This document shows, piece after piece, positions 1 through 5,164 of a DNA stretch of 5,164 nucleotides. The notes under the pieces are model-generated. The model had not been told where the DNA came from. It made no database searches and worked only from the letters and a program-made list of their open reading frames with translations. The position numbers and the translations under genes are program-made. The stretch's first letter is position 1. Each line of letters begins with the position of its first letter. Source of the stretch: Opitutales bacterium (GTDB lineage: Bacteria; Verrucomicrobiota; Verrucomicrobiae; Opitutales; CAG-312); the NCBI GenBank assembly GCA_017623955.1, contig JAGAOA010000015.1, positions 1-5,164 on the forward strand, in the 5' to 3' direction.

Positions 1-758
1 CATCCGATGCAGCTAAGTTGTACATTGCGCAAAAGAAAGCCGATGAGCTTGTAAAAGTATACGAACAAGTTCGTATGGGAGCTTCAAATATCGAGAATAT
101 GCCATATGGTAGAATTCGTAGGAATATAGAAGAAACAATAAATAAAGAAAAACGTTTTCCTATCAACACAGCAAATAATATGCGTGGAAAGCTTCGTCGC
201 TTTGGTTTTGCAGTTTATAAGCGTGGAAGTAAAGGTTTTGCGTTCGTATCGACAATTAAACGTAAATTCTTGTTTGAAGGAGAAACTCTTTCAGAAGTTC
301 CACAAAAAATATTTGATTTCTTGTTGTTGAATCCTGCTGTAAAGATGGCAGAAGTTCCATACAAAATGCTTGGAATAGACTTACCAGCCGAAGTAGATTC
401 ATCTGTTACTCCAGAAAGTGATGAATCAGCAAAGGAACCTATTGCCCCAGAAACATTAACCGATGAACAAAAAGCACAATTTAATACTCTATATAGCGAA
501 TTGATGTGGTTAATTTCAGAGGGTTATGTAGTAGAATATTCCGATACTACATTACAAGCAAATCCATACTTACCAAAGCCTAAAGACAAGTCAGCAGAAA
601 TGTCTGAAAACGTAGAATCAATTATTGATGAACCTGTAACACAAGCAACAGATGTTGTAGAAGAAACTTCAGTGGAAGTTGAAGATGTAACAGAAACAGA
701 AGAAACAACTTTAACGTCAGAAGCCGAAATAGTTGAGGACACTTCTAAAAGCCAATAA
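1..758 (+). CDS. Conserved-looking hypothetical protein, 5'-truncated; possible winged-helix domain plus acidic tail
   Basis: The reading frame is open from base 3 to the TAA at 756-758 (251 codons), so the gene enters from the left and its true start is not visible; the TTG at 18 is not a convincing start. Counting from the first whole codon, residues about 30-90 are strongly basic (NNMRGKLRRFGFAVYKRGSK). Residues about 98-123 look like two helices (PQKIFDFLLLNPAVKM, then EVPYKMLG). An acidic, proline-containing insert follows, then a helix ending in ELMWLISEGYVVEYSDTTL, which reads like a recognition helix and beta-hairpin wing. The last 50 or so residues are low-complexity E/T/V/D/S and are probably disordered. 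A basic body with an acidic tail suggests nucleic-acid binding, but this is inference and I do not recognise a named family. The gene converges on the coiled-coil gene at 832-1503 and shares a terminator with it. That it is a real gene is secure; its role is unknown. Confidence 0.85.
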   Translation, partial: SDAAKLYIAQKKADELVKVYEQVRMGASNIENMPYGRIRRNIEETINKEKRFPINTANNMRGKLRRFGFAVYKRGSKGFAFVSTIKRKFLFEGETLSEVPQKIFDFLLLNPAVKMAEVPYKMLGIDLPAEVDSSVTPESDESAKEPIAPETLTDEQKAQFNTLYSELMWLISEGYVVEYSDTTLQANPYLPKPKDKSAEMSENVESIIDEPVTQATDVVEETSVEVEDVTETEETTLTSEAEIVEDTSKSQ

Positions 759-781
759 TCTGTTAGTCAGATTAGTTCAAT

Positions 782-813
782 AAAAAATGGATATCAATAG
801 ATATCCATTTTTT
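782..813. terminator. Bidirectional intrinsic terminator between convergent genes
   Basis: This is a perfect inverted repeat: a 14-bp arm (AAAAAATGGATATC, 782-795), loop AATA (796-799), and a matching arm (800-813). The stem has an A tract on one side and a T tract on the other, so both strands give a hairpin ending in U residues. It lies 23 bp after the stop of the plus-strand gene ending at 758 and 18 bp beyond the stop of the minus-strand gene ending at 832, the expected position for a shared terminator. Confidence 0.9.
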
Positions 814-831
814 GTATCTATATAATGAAAT

Positions 832-1503
832 CTACATACTTCTAAACTTTGTAATAGGAAAAATAACGCGCTTGTGTCTAGGCAAGGTAATTCTGTAGTT
901 TTTAGAACTCATCTCGCTTTCGATTCTCAGTTGAGCATCCCTAGCCTCTTTATGCATACGTTCAAGTTCAGCCTGACGAACTTTTAAACGTTCTATTTCC
1001 GCTTCTCTGTCAGAAAGTATTCTACGCATTTTCTCTATTTCCACAGAAGAAGATGATGATTTTTTAGTTTTACGTAAAATGTTCAATGCATTTCTTGTTT
1101 CAGCAACAGCTTTAGAAAGTCTATCACGTTCAACGACAAGTTCCTTAGATGCGTTTTCAGCCGCAATGCGAGCATCTGCTTCGCGCTCTAACTGAGCATT
1201 AAGAGAATCTACAATTTCTTTCTGCGACATAGCATTTTTTATTCTAGCCTGTTCTAACATTTCTCTAGCTGCTTTGGCATTTTTTGCACTTTCGTCAGCA
1301 CGTTTATTGGCTAGAATACTTTTGCGATGCGCCTCTTGAGCTTCTTTCTCAATAACTACAACCATATTTGCACTTTCAATAGATTTCTGTTCGAGCATCT
1401 GAGATTGAGCGCGTTCATTTTCGTATTTAACGAAAAACACAACTACGGTAAAAGCCAATAAACAAACCGCAAAAATAAAAATACTTTGAAATTCCTTTAA
1501 CAT
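832..1503 (-). CDS. Membrane-anchored coiled-coil protein of unknown function
   Basis: This gene encodes 223 residues, from ATG at 1503-1501 to TAG at 834-832. Residues about 7-25 (SIFIFAVCLLAFTVVVFFV) form one hydrophobic segment, best read as an uncleaved N-terminal anchor because no signal-peptidase site follows it. Residues about 27-147 are almost all helix-forming and charged (E, K, R, A, Q) with heptad-like spacing. A serine run (SSSSS, 149-153) breaks the helix, and a second coiled-coil segment covers about 154-198. The last 20 residues are basic and beta-like (YRITLPRHKRVIFPITKF). No catalytic motif is visible. The protein could be a scaffold or envelope-spanning structural protein, but coiled coils match many unrelated proteins, so no function is assigned. 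It is divergent from apbE (71 bp between starts) and has no Shine-Dalgarno sequence. Confidence 0.85.
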   Translation of the reverse strand: MLKEFQSIFIFAVCLLAFTVVVFFVKYENERAQSQMLEQKSIESANMVVVIEKEAQEAHRKSILANKRADESAKNAKAAREMLEQARIKNAMSQKEIVDSLNAQLEREADARIAAENASKELVVERDRLSKAVAETRNALNILRKTKKSSSSSVEIEKMRRILSDREAEIERLKVRQAELERMHKEARDAQLRIESEMSSKNYRITLPRHKRVIFPITKFRSM

Positions 1504-1516
1504 ATATAATGGTATT

Positions 1517-1550
1517 TTCTACTAAAAAGCTTGCATTTGCAACTAAATTT
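1517..1550. repeat. Copy A of an imperfect ~34-bp repeat with a TTGCA-TT-TGCAA palindrome
   Basis: The segment reads TTCTACT AAAAAGC TTGCAT...AACTAAATTT and recurs with few changes at 2738-2771. Its core, TTGCATTTGCAA (1531-1542), is an inverted repeat of TTGCA around TT. It lies in the 71-bp gap between the divergent coiled-coil and apbE genes, so it could be an operator or a shared promoter element. Confidence 0.5.
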
Positions 1551-1564
1551 CTTTGAAGTTAAAT
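1537..1564 (+). promoter_or_regulatory. Tentative promoter of apbE
   Basis: TTGCAA (1537-1542) and TTAAAT (1559-1564) are separated by 16 bp, a plausible sigma70 -35/-10 pair on the plus strand. If they are used, transcription would start near 1571, only a few bases before the ATG at 1575, giving an almost leaderless mRNA. That would fit the absence of a Shine-Dalgarno sequence. The match is moderate and the region is AT-rich, so chance occurrence is quite possible. Confidence 0.3.
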
Positions 1565-1574
1565 AAAAAAGTTG

Positions 1575-2414
1575 ATGAAAAACGTAACACATACATTTGA
1601 TTATGAATTAATGAATACTTCGTTGCATATATTGTTGCCTAATATAGACGAACAATATGCAAAAAGTGCCGCATACGATTGTTACTGTAAGCTTTCAATA
1701 GTAGAAGATTTAATTAGTATGTACCGAACTGGTAGCGATATCGCAATGCTCAACGAACATAATGTCGGCGGAATCGTAAAAATATCCGATAGTACGTTTG
1801 AATGTTTGATGGCAGCATTCAACGCCTCTACAATGACCAATGGAGCAATAGATGTCTGTATGGGCGAGTATTTTTTGAAAGCTAAAAACGATAGTTTTTT
1901 TCCAAAGATAGAAAATCCGAGAAAGGGGAAATTTGCCTTCGATGCAGAGAATTACCTTGTTCAAAAGCTAGAAGATGGAATGATAGACTTGGGGGCAGTA
2001 GGAAAAGGATACGCATTAGAACGAATGAATGAGATTTTGACAGAAGAATGGAATATAGATAATGTTTTCATCTCGTTTGGAGGTAGTTCAGTATTTGCAA
2101 AAGGCAAAGATCAAAATAATCAAGATTGGCTTGTAAATTTGAGCGATAAACTTTCACTTCCATTGAATAATGCATACGTAGGAGCATCTGGAACAGCAGT
2201 GCTAGGCGAACATATAATAGATTGTAGAACTGGATTAGTTCCATCGAATATGCCATTTAGGACATGGGCATTCTGCCAATCTGGTGCAATAGCCGATGCT
2301 ATGTCAACAGCATTTATGATACTTTCGATAGAAGAAGTGAAAGATATTTGTAAGAAATATGAAATATCAGGAGCAATCCAACAAACCAAGGACACAGAAA
2401 TAGAAATAATCTAA
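1575..2414 (+). CDS. apbE: ApbE-like FAD:protein FMN transferase, cytosolic type
   Basis: ApbE enzymes use FAD and Mg2+ to attach FMN covalently to threonine or serine of target flavoproteins. The 279 residues show the family motifs in order: [14 protein letters not shown] (47-60), TNGAIDV (88-94), [14 protein letters not shown] (127-140, the FAD-site signature), ISFGGSSV (146-153), [17 protein letters not shown] (184-200), and DAMSTAF (221-227), whose Asp and Thr four residues apart match the usual metal ligands. The in-frame stop at 1560-1562 limits the start. ATG at 1575 is preferred over the adjacent TTG at 1572; neither has a Shine-Dalgarno sequence. There is no signal peptide or lipobox, unlike the longer (about 330-350 aa) lipoprotein ApbEs, so the product should act in the cytosol. 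Cys197 replaces the proline of the usual HIIDPRTG motif. No target flavoprotein is visible nearby. The gene stands alone before a tRNA. Confidence 0.9.
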   Translation: MKNVTHTFDYELMNTSLHILLPNIDEQYAKSAAYDCYCKLSIVEDLISMYRTGSDIAMLNEHNVGGIVKISDSTFECLMAAFNASTMTNGAIDVCMGEYFLKAKNDSFFPKIENPRKGKFAFDAENYLVQKLEDGMIDLGAVGKGYALERMNEILTEEWNIDNVFISFGGSSVFAKGKDQNNQDWLVNLSDKLSLPLNNAYVGASGTAVLGEHIIDCRTGLVPSNMPFRTWAFCQSGAIADAMSTAFMILSIEEVKDICKKYEISGAIQQTKDTEIEII

Positions 2415-2443
2415 AATTAAAGAATAGAATTTGTTGTTTGTGC

Positions 2444-2459
2444 TTGACTTGAAAGTCAA
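2444..2459. promoter_or_regulatory. 16-bp palindrome upstream of tRNA-Leu
   Basis: TTGACTTGAAAGTCAA is a perfect inverted repeat of TTGACTT around GA. It lies 31-47 bp before the first base of the tRNA and 29 bp after the apbE stop. TTGACT could serve as the -35 element of the tRNA promoter, though no good -10 follows at 16-18 bp. AATAAT at 2478-2483 is close to a -10 consensus but is spaced for a different -35. No T-run follows the hairpin, so it is not a convincing terminator for apbE. Confidence 0.35.
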
Positions 2460-2490
2460 AATAATGATGATTTCATGAATAATTTTTTTT

Positions 2491-2574
2491 GCGCAGGTGG
2501 CGAAATTGGTAGACGCACTGGCTTTAGGCGCCAGTGTTCGCAAGGACGTAGGGGTTCGAGTCCCCTCTTGCGCA
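2491..2574 (+). tRNA. trnL(uag): tRNA-Leu, anticodon UAG
   Basis: This is an 84-nt class II tRNA. The 7-bp acceptor stem is 2491-2497 with 2567-2573 (one G-U pair), and the discriminator base is A2574. The anticodon stem is 2518-2522 with 2530-2534, enclosing loop TTTAGGC with anticodon TAG at 2525-2527. The variable arm (2535-2549) can form a 4-bp stem around GCAA, as expected for leucine tRNAs. The T arm is AGGGG-TTCGAGT-CCCCT at 2550-2566. It reads CUA and probably other CUN leucine codons. The CCA end is not encoded (GGA follows), so it must be added enzymatically. Confidence 0.98.
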
Positions 2575-2582
2575 GGAAAATC

Positions 2583-2619
2583 AAAGACCGTAATTCTTCA
2601 AGGATTGCGGTCTTTTATT
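2583..2619 (+). terminator. Intrinsic terminator of the tRNA-Leu transcript
   Basis: AAAGACCGTAATTCT (2583-2597) pairs with 2601-2615 through 15 bp, including two G-U pairs, around a 3-nt loop. The stem runs directly into TTTTATTT. It starts 9 bp after the tRNA, so the tRNA is probably a single-gene transcript, or the last gene of one read through from apbE. Confidence 0.9.
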
Positions 2620-2688
2620 TGATAAATAAAGGCATTCAAGTCCCTATGTTGTTTTTTTTAGTTGCGACAAATAAAGCCTATAAAATAT

Positions 2689-2708
2689 ATAAGTTTTTAT
2701 AAGTTTTT
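2689..2708. repeat. Two perfect tandem copies of ATAAGTTTTT
   Basis: The 10-bp unit ATAAGTTTTT occurs at 2689-2698 and again at 2699-2708. It lies in the otherwise empty 165-bp stretch between the tRNA terminator and the EamA gene. It may be only slippage in AT-rich DNA. Confidence 0.5.
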
Positions 2709-2737
2709 TGTTTCAATGGGAAACAAGGTCTATTGGA

Positions 2738-2771
2738 TTCTACTTAAAAAGTTGCATGCAAAACTAAATTT
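2738..2771. repeat. Copy B of the ~34-bp repeat, with palindrome TTGCATGCAA
   Basis: TTCTACTTAAAAAG TTGCAT...AACTAAATTT matches 1517-1550 with two single-base gaps and four substitutions in the core. Here the centre is a perfect 10-bp palindrome, TTGCATGCAA (2752-2761). It overlaps a 7-bp hairpin (TGCAAAA / TTTTGCA, 2757-2775) just past the EamA stop. No plus-strand gene follows, so copy B is not obviously a promoter. Confidence 0.5.
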
Positions 2772-2781
2772 TGCAAAAAAA

Positions 2782-3195
2782 TTAGAAAATCAATACTAAC
2801 GACCCTGCAAAAATCAACAATCCACCAATAATAACTTTAGCCGATAAAGGTTCGCCTAAAAATATAAATGCAAGAATAATCGTAAATACTACACTTAATT
2901 TATCTACAGGTGCAACCTTTGACGCTTCGCCCACTTGGAGTGCCTTAAAGTAAAACAACCACGAAAGCCCCGTTGCACATCCTGATAACACCAAAAATAT
3001 CAAACAATTCCTAGAGATATCTTTTACTTCCCTTAAAGGAACAGTTGCAAAAACAATGCCCCAAGTTATAAGTAGTATTACTACTGTTCTTATAGCTGTT
3101 GCTAAATTAGAATTTATATTACTTACCCCAACTTTTGCAAAAATCGCTGTAAGTGCTGCAAAAATCGCAGCTAAAATTGCATACACTTGCCACAT
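2782..3195 (-). CDS. Small EamA-family (drug/metabolite transporter) permease, single domain
   Basis: This is an inner-membrane protein of 137 residues. Five hydrophobic segments lie at about 2-22, 34-51, 62-82, 99-115 and 119-137, which corresponds to one EamA repeat. Typical drug/metabolite transporters have two repeats (about 300 aa), so this half-size form should dimerise. Family-like motifs are FAALTAIFAKVGV near the N-terminus, LATAIRT, SWLFYFKALQVG, and KVAPVDKLSVVFTIILAFIFLGE before the last helix. I place the start at ATG 3195-3193 because MWQVYAIL is the usual beginning of this subfamily. ATG at 3219-3217 and TTG at 3225 are also in frame and would add 8 or 10 residues. No Shine-Dalgarno sequence precedes any of them. 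It follows the AraC-type gene by 33 bp (9 bp from the 3219 start), so cotranscription is likely. The substrate is unknown. Confidence 0.85.
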   Translation of the reverse strand: MWQVYAILAAIFAALTAIFAKVGVSNINSNLATAIRTVVILLITWGIVFATVPLREVKDISRNCLIFLVLSGCATGLSWLFYFKALQVGEASKVAPVDKLSVVFTIILAFIFLGEPLSAKVIIGGLLIFAGSLVLIF

Positions 3196-3228
3196 ATTAT
3201 TACATAAAAAAAATCTCATAAACAAATG

Positions 3229-4155
3229 TCAAGAATAATACATTTTAGGAGAAACCCCAAATTTATTTTTGAAAGCTTTTGAAAAAGCGTAAGCATCGGC
3301 ATATCCTAAAAGCTTTGCAATTTCTGAATTCGTTTTGCCCTCTCGAATAAAATCTAGGCTCTTTTGTAATAGTAGGTTACAAACAGTTTTCTTAAAACTT
3401 AAACCAAACTGTATTCTACATGCATTTTCTATACTTATTTTAGGCACGCCGAAATAATTAGATGCATCGGCAAGAGTGCATGATTGTTTTTTTTCGCACG
3501 CTAACACCCAAGTTTTTATATCTAGATTATCGCTTTTAAAATCATCTTGAATAGAAAACTCTTCTTCAATATACATAGAAACGCACTCTGCTATATTTTC
3601 AAGTATTTGCAAGTTTGGTTTTTCGCGAAAGATCTCTTTCATATACAAATTTATAAGACAAAATAATTCATTAAAATGATCGAATTTCAGAATTTGTATT
3701 TTATGTCCTAATCGACTTCTCCAACGCAAATTATTTTCAAAATGTAAATACATAACATTAGTCTTGGCGCGTTGAACAAAAGAATCGCATAGATGATTAG
3801 GAGGCAACAAAAGGACTTCACCTTTTTTTAATACAGCCTTTTTCGTATCACACTTCATACATAACTCTCCATTTATAACAATCATTATGTCATAAAAATT
3901 TTTATTTATACGAGAATGATAATATCCTTTTGTATGCGAAGCAAAGCCCATAGTAAGAATTTGAAACTTCCCTAATACATCAATCTGCAAAGAGGGGGCC
4001 ATAGATATCCCCTTTGTTTTATTGAAAATCTTTTGAGGCATAAAAACCGACTTACGTTGAGTTCCATTTAAATTAACCGCAAAATTGTTTTCTGGCCAAA
4101 TCCTGAGTTGAGTATCGGCGTATTGTTCCCAAATATTTTTTTCTTTATCGCTCAT
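3229..4155 (-). CDS. AraC-family transcriptional regulator with cupin-like sensor domain
   Basis: This cytosolic DNA-binding regulator has 308 residues, from ATG at 4155-4153 to TGA at 3231-3229. The N-terminal half resembles the AraC effector-binding beta-barrel: KNFYDIMIVINGELCM (85-100), KKGEVLLLPPNHLCDSF (110-126) and NVMYLHF (133-139). The C-terminal half carries two helix-turn-helix units. The first (about 227-258, TLADASNYFGVPKISIENACR) is somewhat degenerate. The second (about 276-307, NSEIAKLLGYADAYAFSKAF then KNKFGVSPKMYY) matches the AraC signature closely. It is transcribed away from the DUF5107 gene across 163 bp and is followed by the EamA gene, an arrangement typical of a local regulator controlling its divergent neighbour. 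Sensor domains of this type often bind sugars; the actual ligand is not deducible here. Confidence 0.93.
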   Translation of the reverse strand: MSDKEKNIWEQYADTQLRIWPENNFAVNLNGTQRKSVFMPQKIFNKTKGISMAPSLQIDVLGKFQILTMGFASHTKGYYHSRINKNFYDIMIVINGELCMKCDTKKAVLKKGEVLLLPPNHLCDSFVQRAKTNVMYLHFENNLRWRSRLGHKIQILKFDHFNELFCLINLYMKEIFREKPNLQILENIAECVSMYIEEEFSIQDDFKSDNLDIKTWVLACEKKQSCTLADASNYFGVPKISIENACRIQFGLSFKKTVCNLLLQKSLDFIREGKTNSEIAKLLGYADAYAFSKAFKNKFGVSPKMYYS

Positions 4156-4196
4156 AATTGTATAATTTTCACAAAAAAATTTAAATTCTTCTATGA

Positions 4197-4202
4197 TGTC
4201 AA
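4197..4202 (-). promoter_or_regulatory. Possible -35 element facing the AraC-type gene
   Basis: On the minus strand this reads TTGACA and mirrors the TTGACA at 4234-4239, with 31 bp between them. No good -10 sits at 16-18 bp (that position is T-rich), and the TATACA nearest the AraC start (4164-4159) is too far away. It is therefore either a weak activator-dependent promoter or half of an operator. Confidence 0.3.
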
Positions 4203-4233
4203 AAACTTAATTGCAATGTTATTTTTTGAAAAA

Positions 4234-4261
4234 TTGACAATACATAAATAAAAGATAAAAT
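4234..4261 (+). promoter_or_regulatory. Sigma70-type promoter of the DUF5107 gene
   Basis: A perfect -35 TTGACA (4234-4239) and a -10 TAAAAT (4256-4261, 5 of 6 to consensus) are separated by 16 bp. Transcription would start near 4268, giving a leader of about 50 nt before the ATG at 4319. The leader is A/T-rich and has no Shine-Dalgarno sequence. Confidence 0.7.
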
Positions 4262-4318
4262 AGATTATAAATAGCTCGGATATTTGAGATACAAAGAATT
4301 TCTAAATAATAAAAGATT

Positions 4319-5164
4319 ATGAATAAAATACTAACAATAACATCACTAGTGGCTATGTTGGCTTTTTCTATACCGACACAAGCCGAAGTCAAAGCGTGGG
4401 AAGGCGAACTTGAGTTGCCATCTTATCAGCTAAACGCACCAGAAAAAGCACCTATATTTGAGTGCGACTGGTCTTATCAACGTGCGCGTCGTAGCGTTTA
4501 TCCTTATGCGTTAAACGACAATATGACACTCAACAGAAAAAATCAGAAATTCAAAGCTCTCTATTTAGAAAACGAATATGTAAAGCTTTGCGTTCTTCCT
4601 GAAATCGGCGGACGTTTGTTCTATGCCATCGATAAAACAAACGGCTACGATATTTTTTATCATCAAGATGTTGTAAAGCCAGCTAACGTTGGTATGACAG
4701 GTGCATGGATATCAGGAGGTGTTGAATGGAATGTATTTCACCATCACCGTTCTACATCGCATATTCCATCAGACTATCGTATAGAATCATCGCCAGATGG
4801 AAGCAAAACTATTTGGATAGGAGAAACAGAATTGCGTCATAGAATGTCGTGGGCAATAGGTATTACACTTCATCCAAAGAAATCCTATATGGAAATTAAT
4901 GGACGTTTGATAAACTCTACACACAACAGCAACTCTATGTTGTATTGGTCTAATGTATCGACAAAAGTAGATGAAAACTATCAAATTATTTTCCCACAAA
5001 ATACCGAATTTGGCACATTTCACTGCAAAAACAGTTTCTGTCACTGGCCCATTACGAAAGAAGCGTTCACGAATGTAGAAGAGTACAAATTTGGCGTAAA
5101 CGCATCGTGGTGGAAAGATCATCCAAGTGGTAATTCAATATTTGTTCACGATTTGAAAGACGAC
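4319..5164 (+). CDS. Secreted DUF5107-domain protein, 3'-truncated by window end
   Basis: The frame is open from ATG at 4319 to the last base (282 codons), so the gene continues off the right edge. An in-frame TAA at 4310-4312 confirms this start. Residues 1-22 form a signal peptide (MNKIL, hydrophobic core ITSLVAMLAFSI, TQA before E23), so the product is exported. DUF5107 hallmarks follow: YPYALNDN (61-68), LENEYVKLCVLPEIGGRL (83-100), DKTNGYDIFY (105-114), GAWISGGVEWNV (128-139) with HHHRST (141-146), ELRHRM (171-176), and SWWKDHP (253-259). This domain has a galactose-mutarotase-like beta-sandwich character and is found in large proteins (roughly 1000 aa) often ending in TPR repeats and encoded near carbohydrate-use genes. 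The rest of the protein is not visible, and no enzymatic activity is firmly established for the domain to my knowledge. It has its own promoter and is probably controlled by the divergent AraC-type regulator. Confidence 0.93.
   Translation, partial: MNKILTITSLVAMLAFSIPTQAEVKAWEGELELPSYQLNAPEKAPIFECDWSYQRARRSVYPYALNDNMTLNRKNQKFKALYLENEYVKLCVLPEIGGRLFYAIDKTNGYDIFYHQDVVKPANVGMTGAWISGGVEWNVFHHHRSTSHIPSDYRIESSPDGSKTIWIGETELRHRMSWAIGITLHPKKSYMEINGRLINSTHNSNSMLYWSNVSTKVDENYQIIFPQNTEFGTFHCKNSFCHWPITKEAFTNVEEYKFGVNASWWKDHPSGNSIFVHDLKDD

Noticed and set aside
18..20. TTG as the start of the first gene
   Set aside because: The same frame stays open to the left edge with ordinary coding sequence, so the gene most likely begins outside the window.
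524..742. Minus-strand open frame rich in Ser/Thr/Val
   Set aside because: It is antisense to the low-complexity acidic tail of the gene ending at 758; its biased composition is the complement of the GAA/ACA-rich coding sequence.
1710..2395. Three minus-strand open frames within apbE
   Set aside because: They overlap a clearly recognised ApbE gene and show no domain-like sequence.
2475..2702. Open frame of 75 codons on the plus strand
   Set aside because: It runs through the tRNA-Leu gene and its terminator; the reading frame is incidental to the RNA gene.
2708..2726. Hairpin as a terminator of the EamA/AraC transcript
   Set aside because: Read on the minus strand the stem is followed by an A-rich, not U-rich, run, so it does not have terminator form.
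3056..3238. Plus-strand open frame of 60 codons
   Set aside because: It is antisense to the EamA transporter; the repetitive Ala/Ile/Lys composition is a by-product of the membrane-protein codons.
4156..4318. Bacteroidota-type promoter (TTTG / TAnnTTTG)
   Set aside because: I found no TAnnTTTG at a suitable place, whereas TTGACA/TAAAAT is present at a reasonable spacing.
4787..5122. Minus-strand open frame of 111 codons
   Set aside because: It is antisense to the DUF5107 coding region, which has strong family motifs over the same stretch.

Overview
This is an AT-rich bacterial window without phage, transposon, CRISPR or defence genes. The protein families point to a host- or gut-associated bacterium of the Verrucomicrobiota/Lentisphaerota type or, less likely, Bacteroidota: a secreted DUF5107 protein, a compact cytosolic ApbE, and starts without Shine-Dalgarno sequences. 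The one clear promoter is sigma70-like (TTGACA-16 nt-TAAAAT) and I found no Bacteroidota-type promoter. The phylum call is inference.

Layout. (1) 1-758, plus strand: 3' part of a gene entering from the left, encoding a basic, possibly winged-helix protein with a long acidic tail. (2) 782-813: a perfect 14-bp stem with A and T tracts on its two sides, a bidirectional terminator shared with the converging gene at 832-1503. (3) 832-1503, minus strand: a membrane-anchored coiled-coil protein of unknown function. (4) 1504-1574: a short divergent promoter region with a palindrome-containing repeat. (5) 1575-2414, plus strand: an ApbE-like FAD:protein FMN transferase. (6) 2491-2574: tRNA-Leu(UAG), followed by its own hairpin terminator. 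(7) 2617-2781: a gene-free stretch with a second copy of the repeat seen upstream of apbE. (8) 2782-3195 and 3229-4155, both minus strand: a single-domain EamA transporter just behind an AraC-family regulator, probably cotranscribed. (9) 4156-4318: a divergent intergenic region with a good promoter for (10) 4319-5164, plus strand: the N-terminal 282 residues of an exported DUF5107 protein that runs off the right edge.

The most coherent functional unit is the right-hand block. A cytosolic AraC regulator with a cupin-like sensor domain faces a secreted protein of a carbohydrate-associated family across 163 bp, and a small drug/metabolite-type permease lies directly behind the regulator. A sugar-responsive module is the natural reading, but the ligand cannot be read from the sequence. 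The left-hand genes look unrelated to it. The least explained items are the two proteins of unknown function at the left and the palindrome-bearing repeat at 1517-1550 and 2738-2771.
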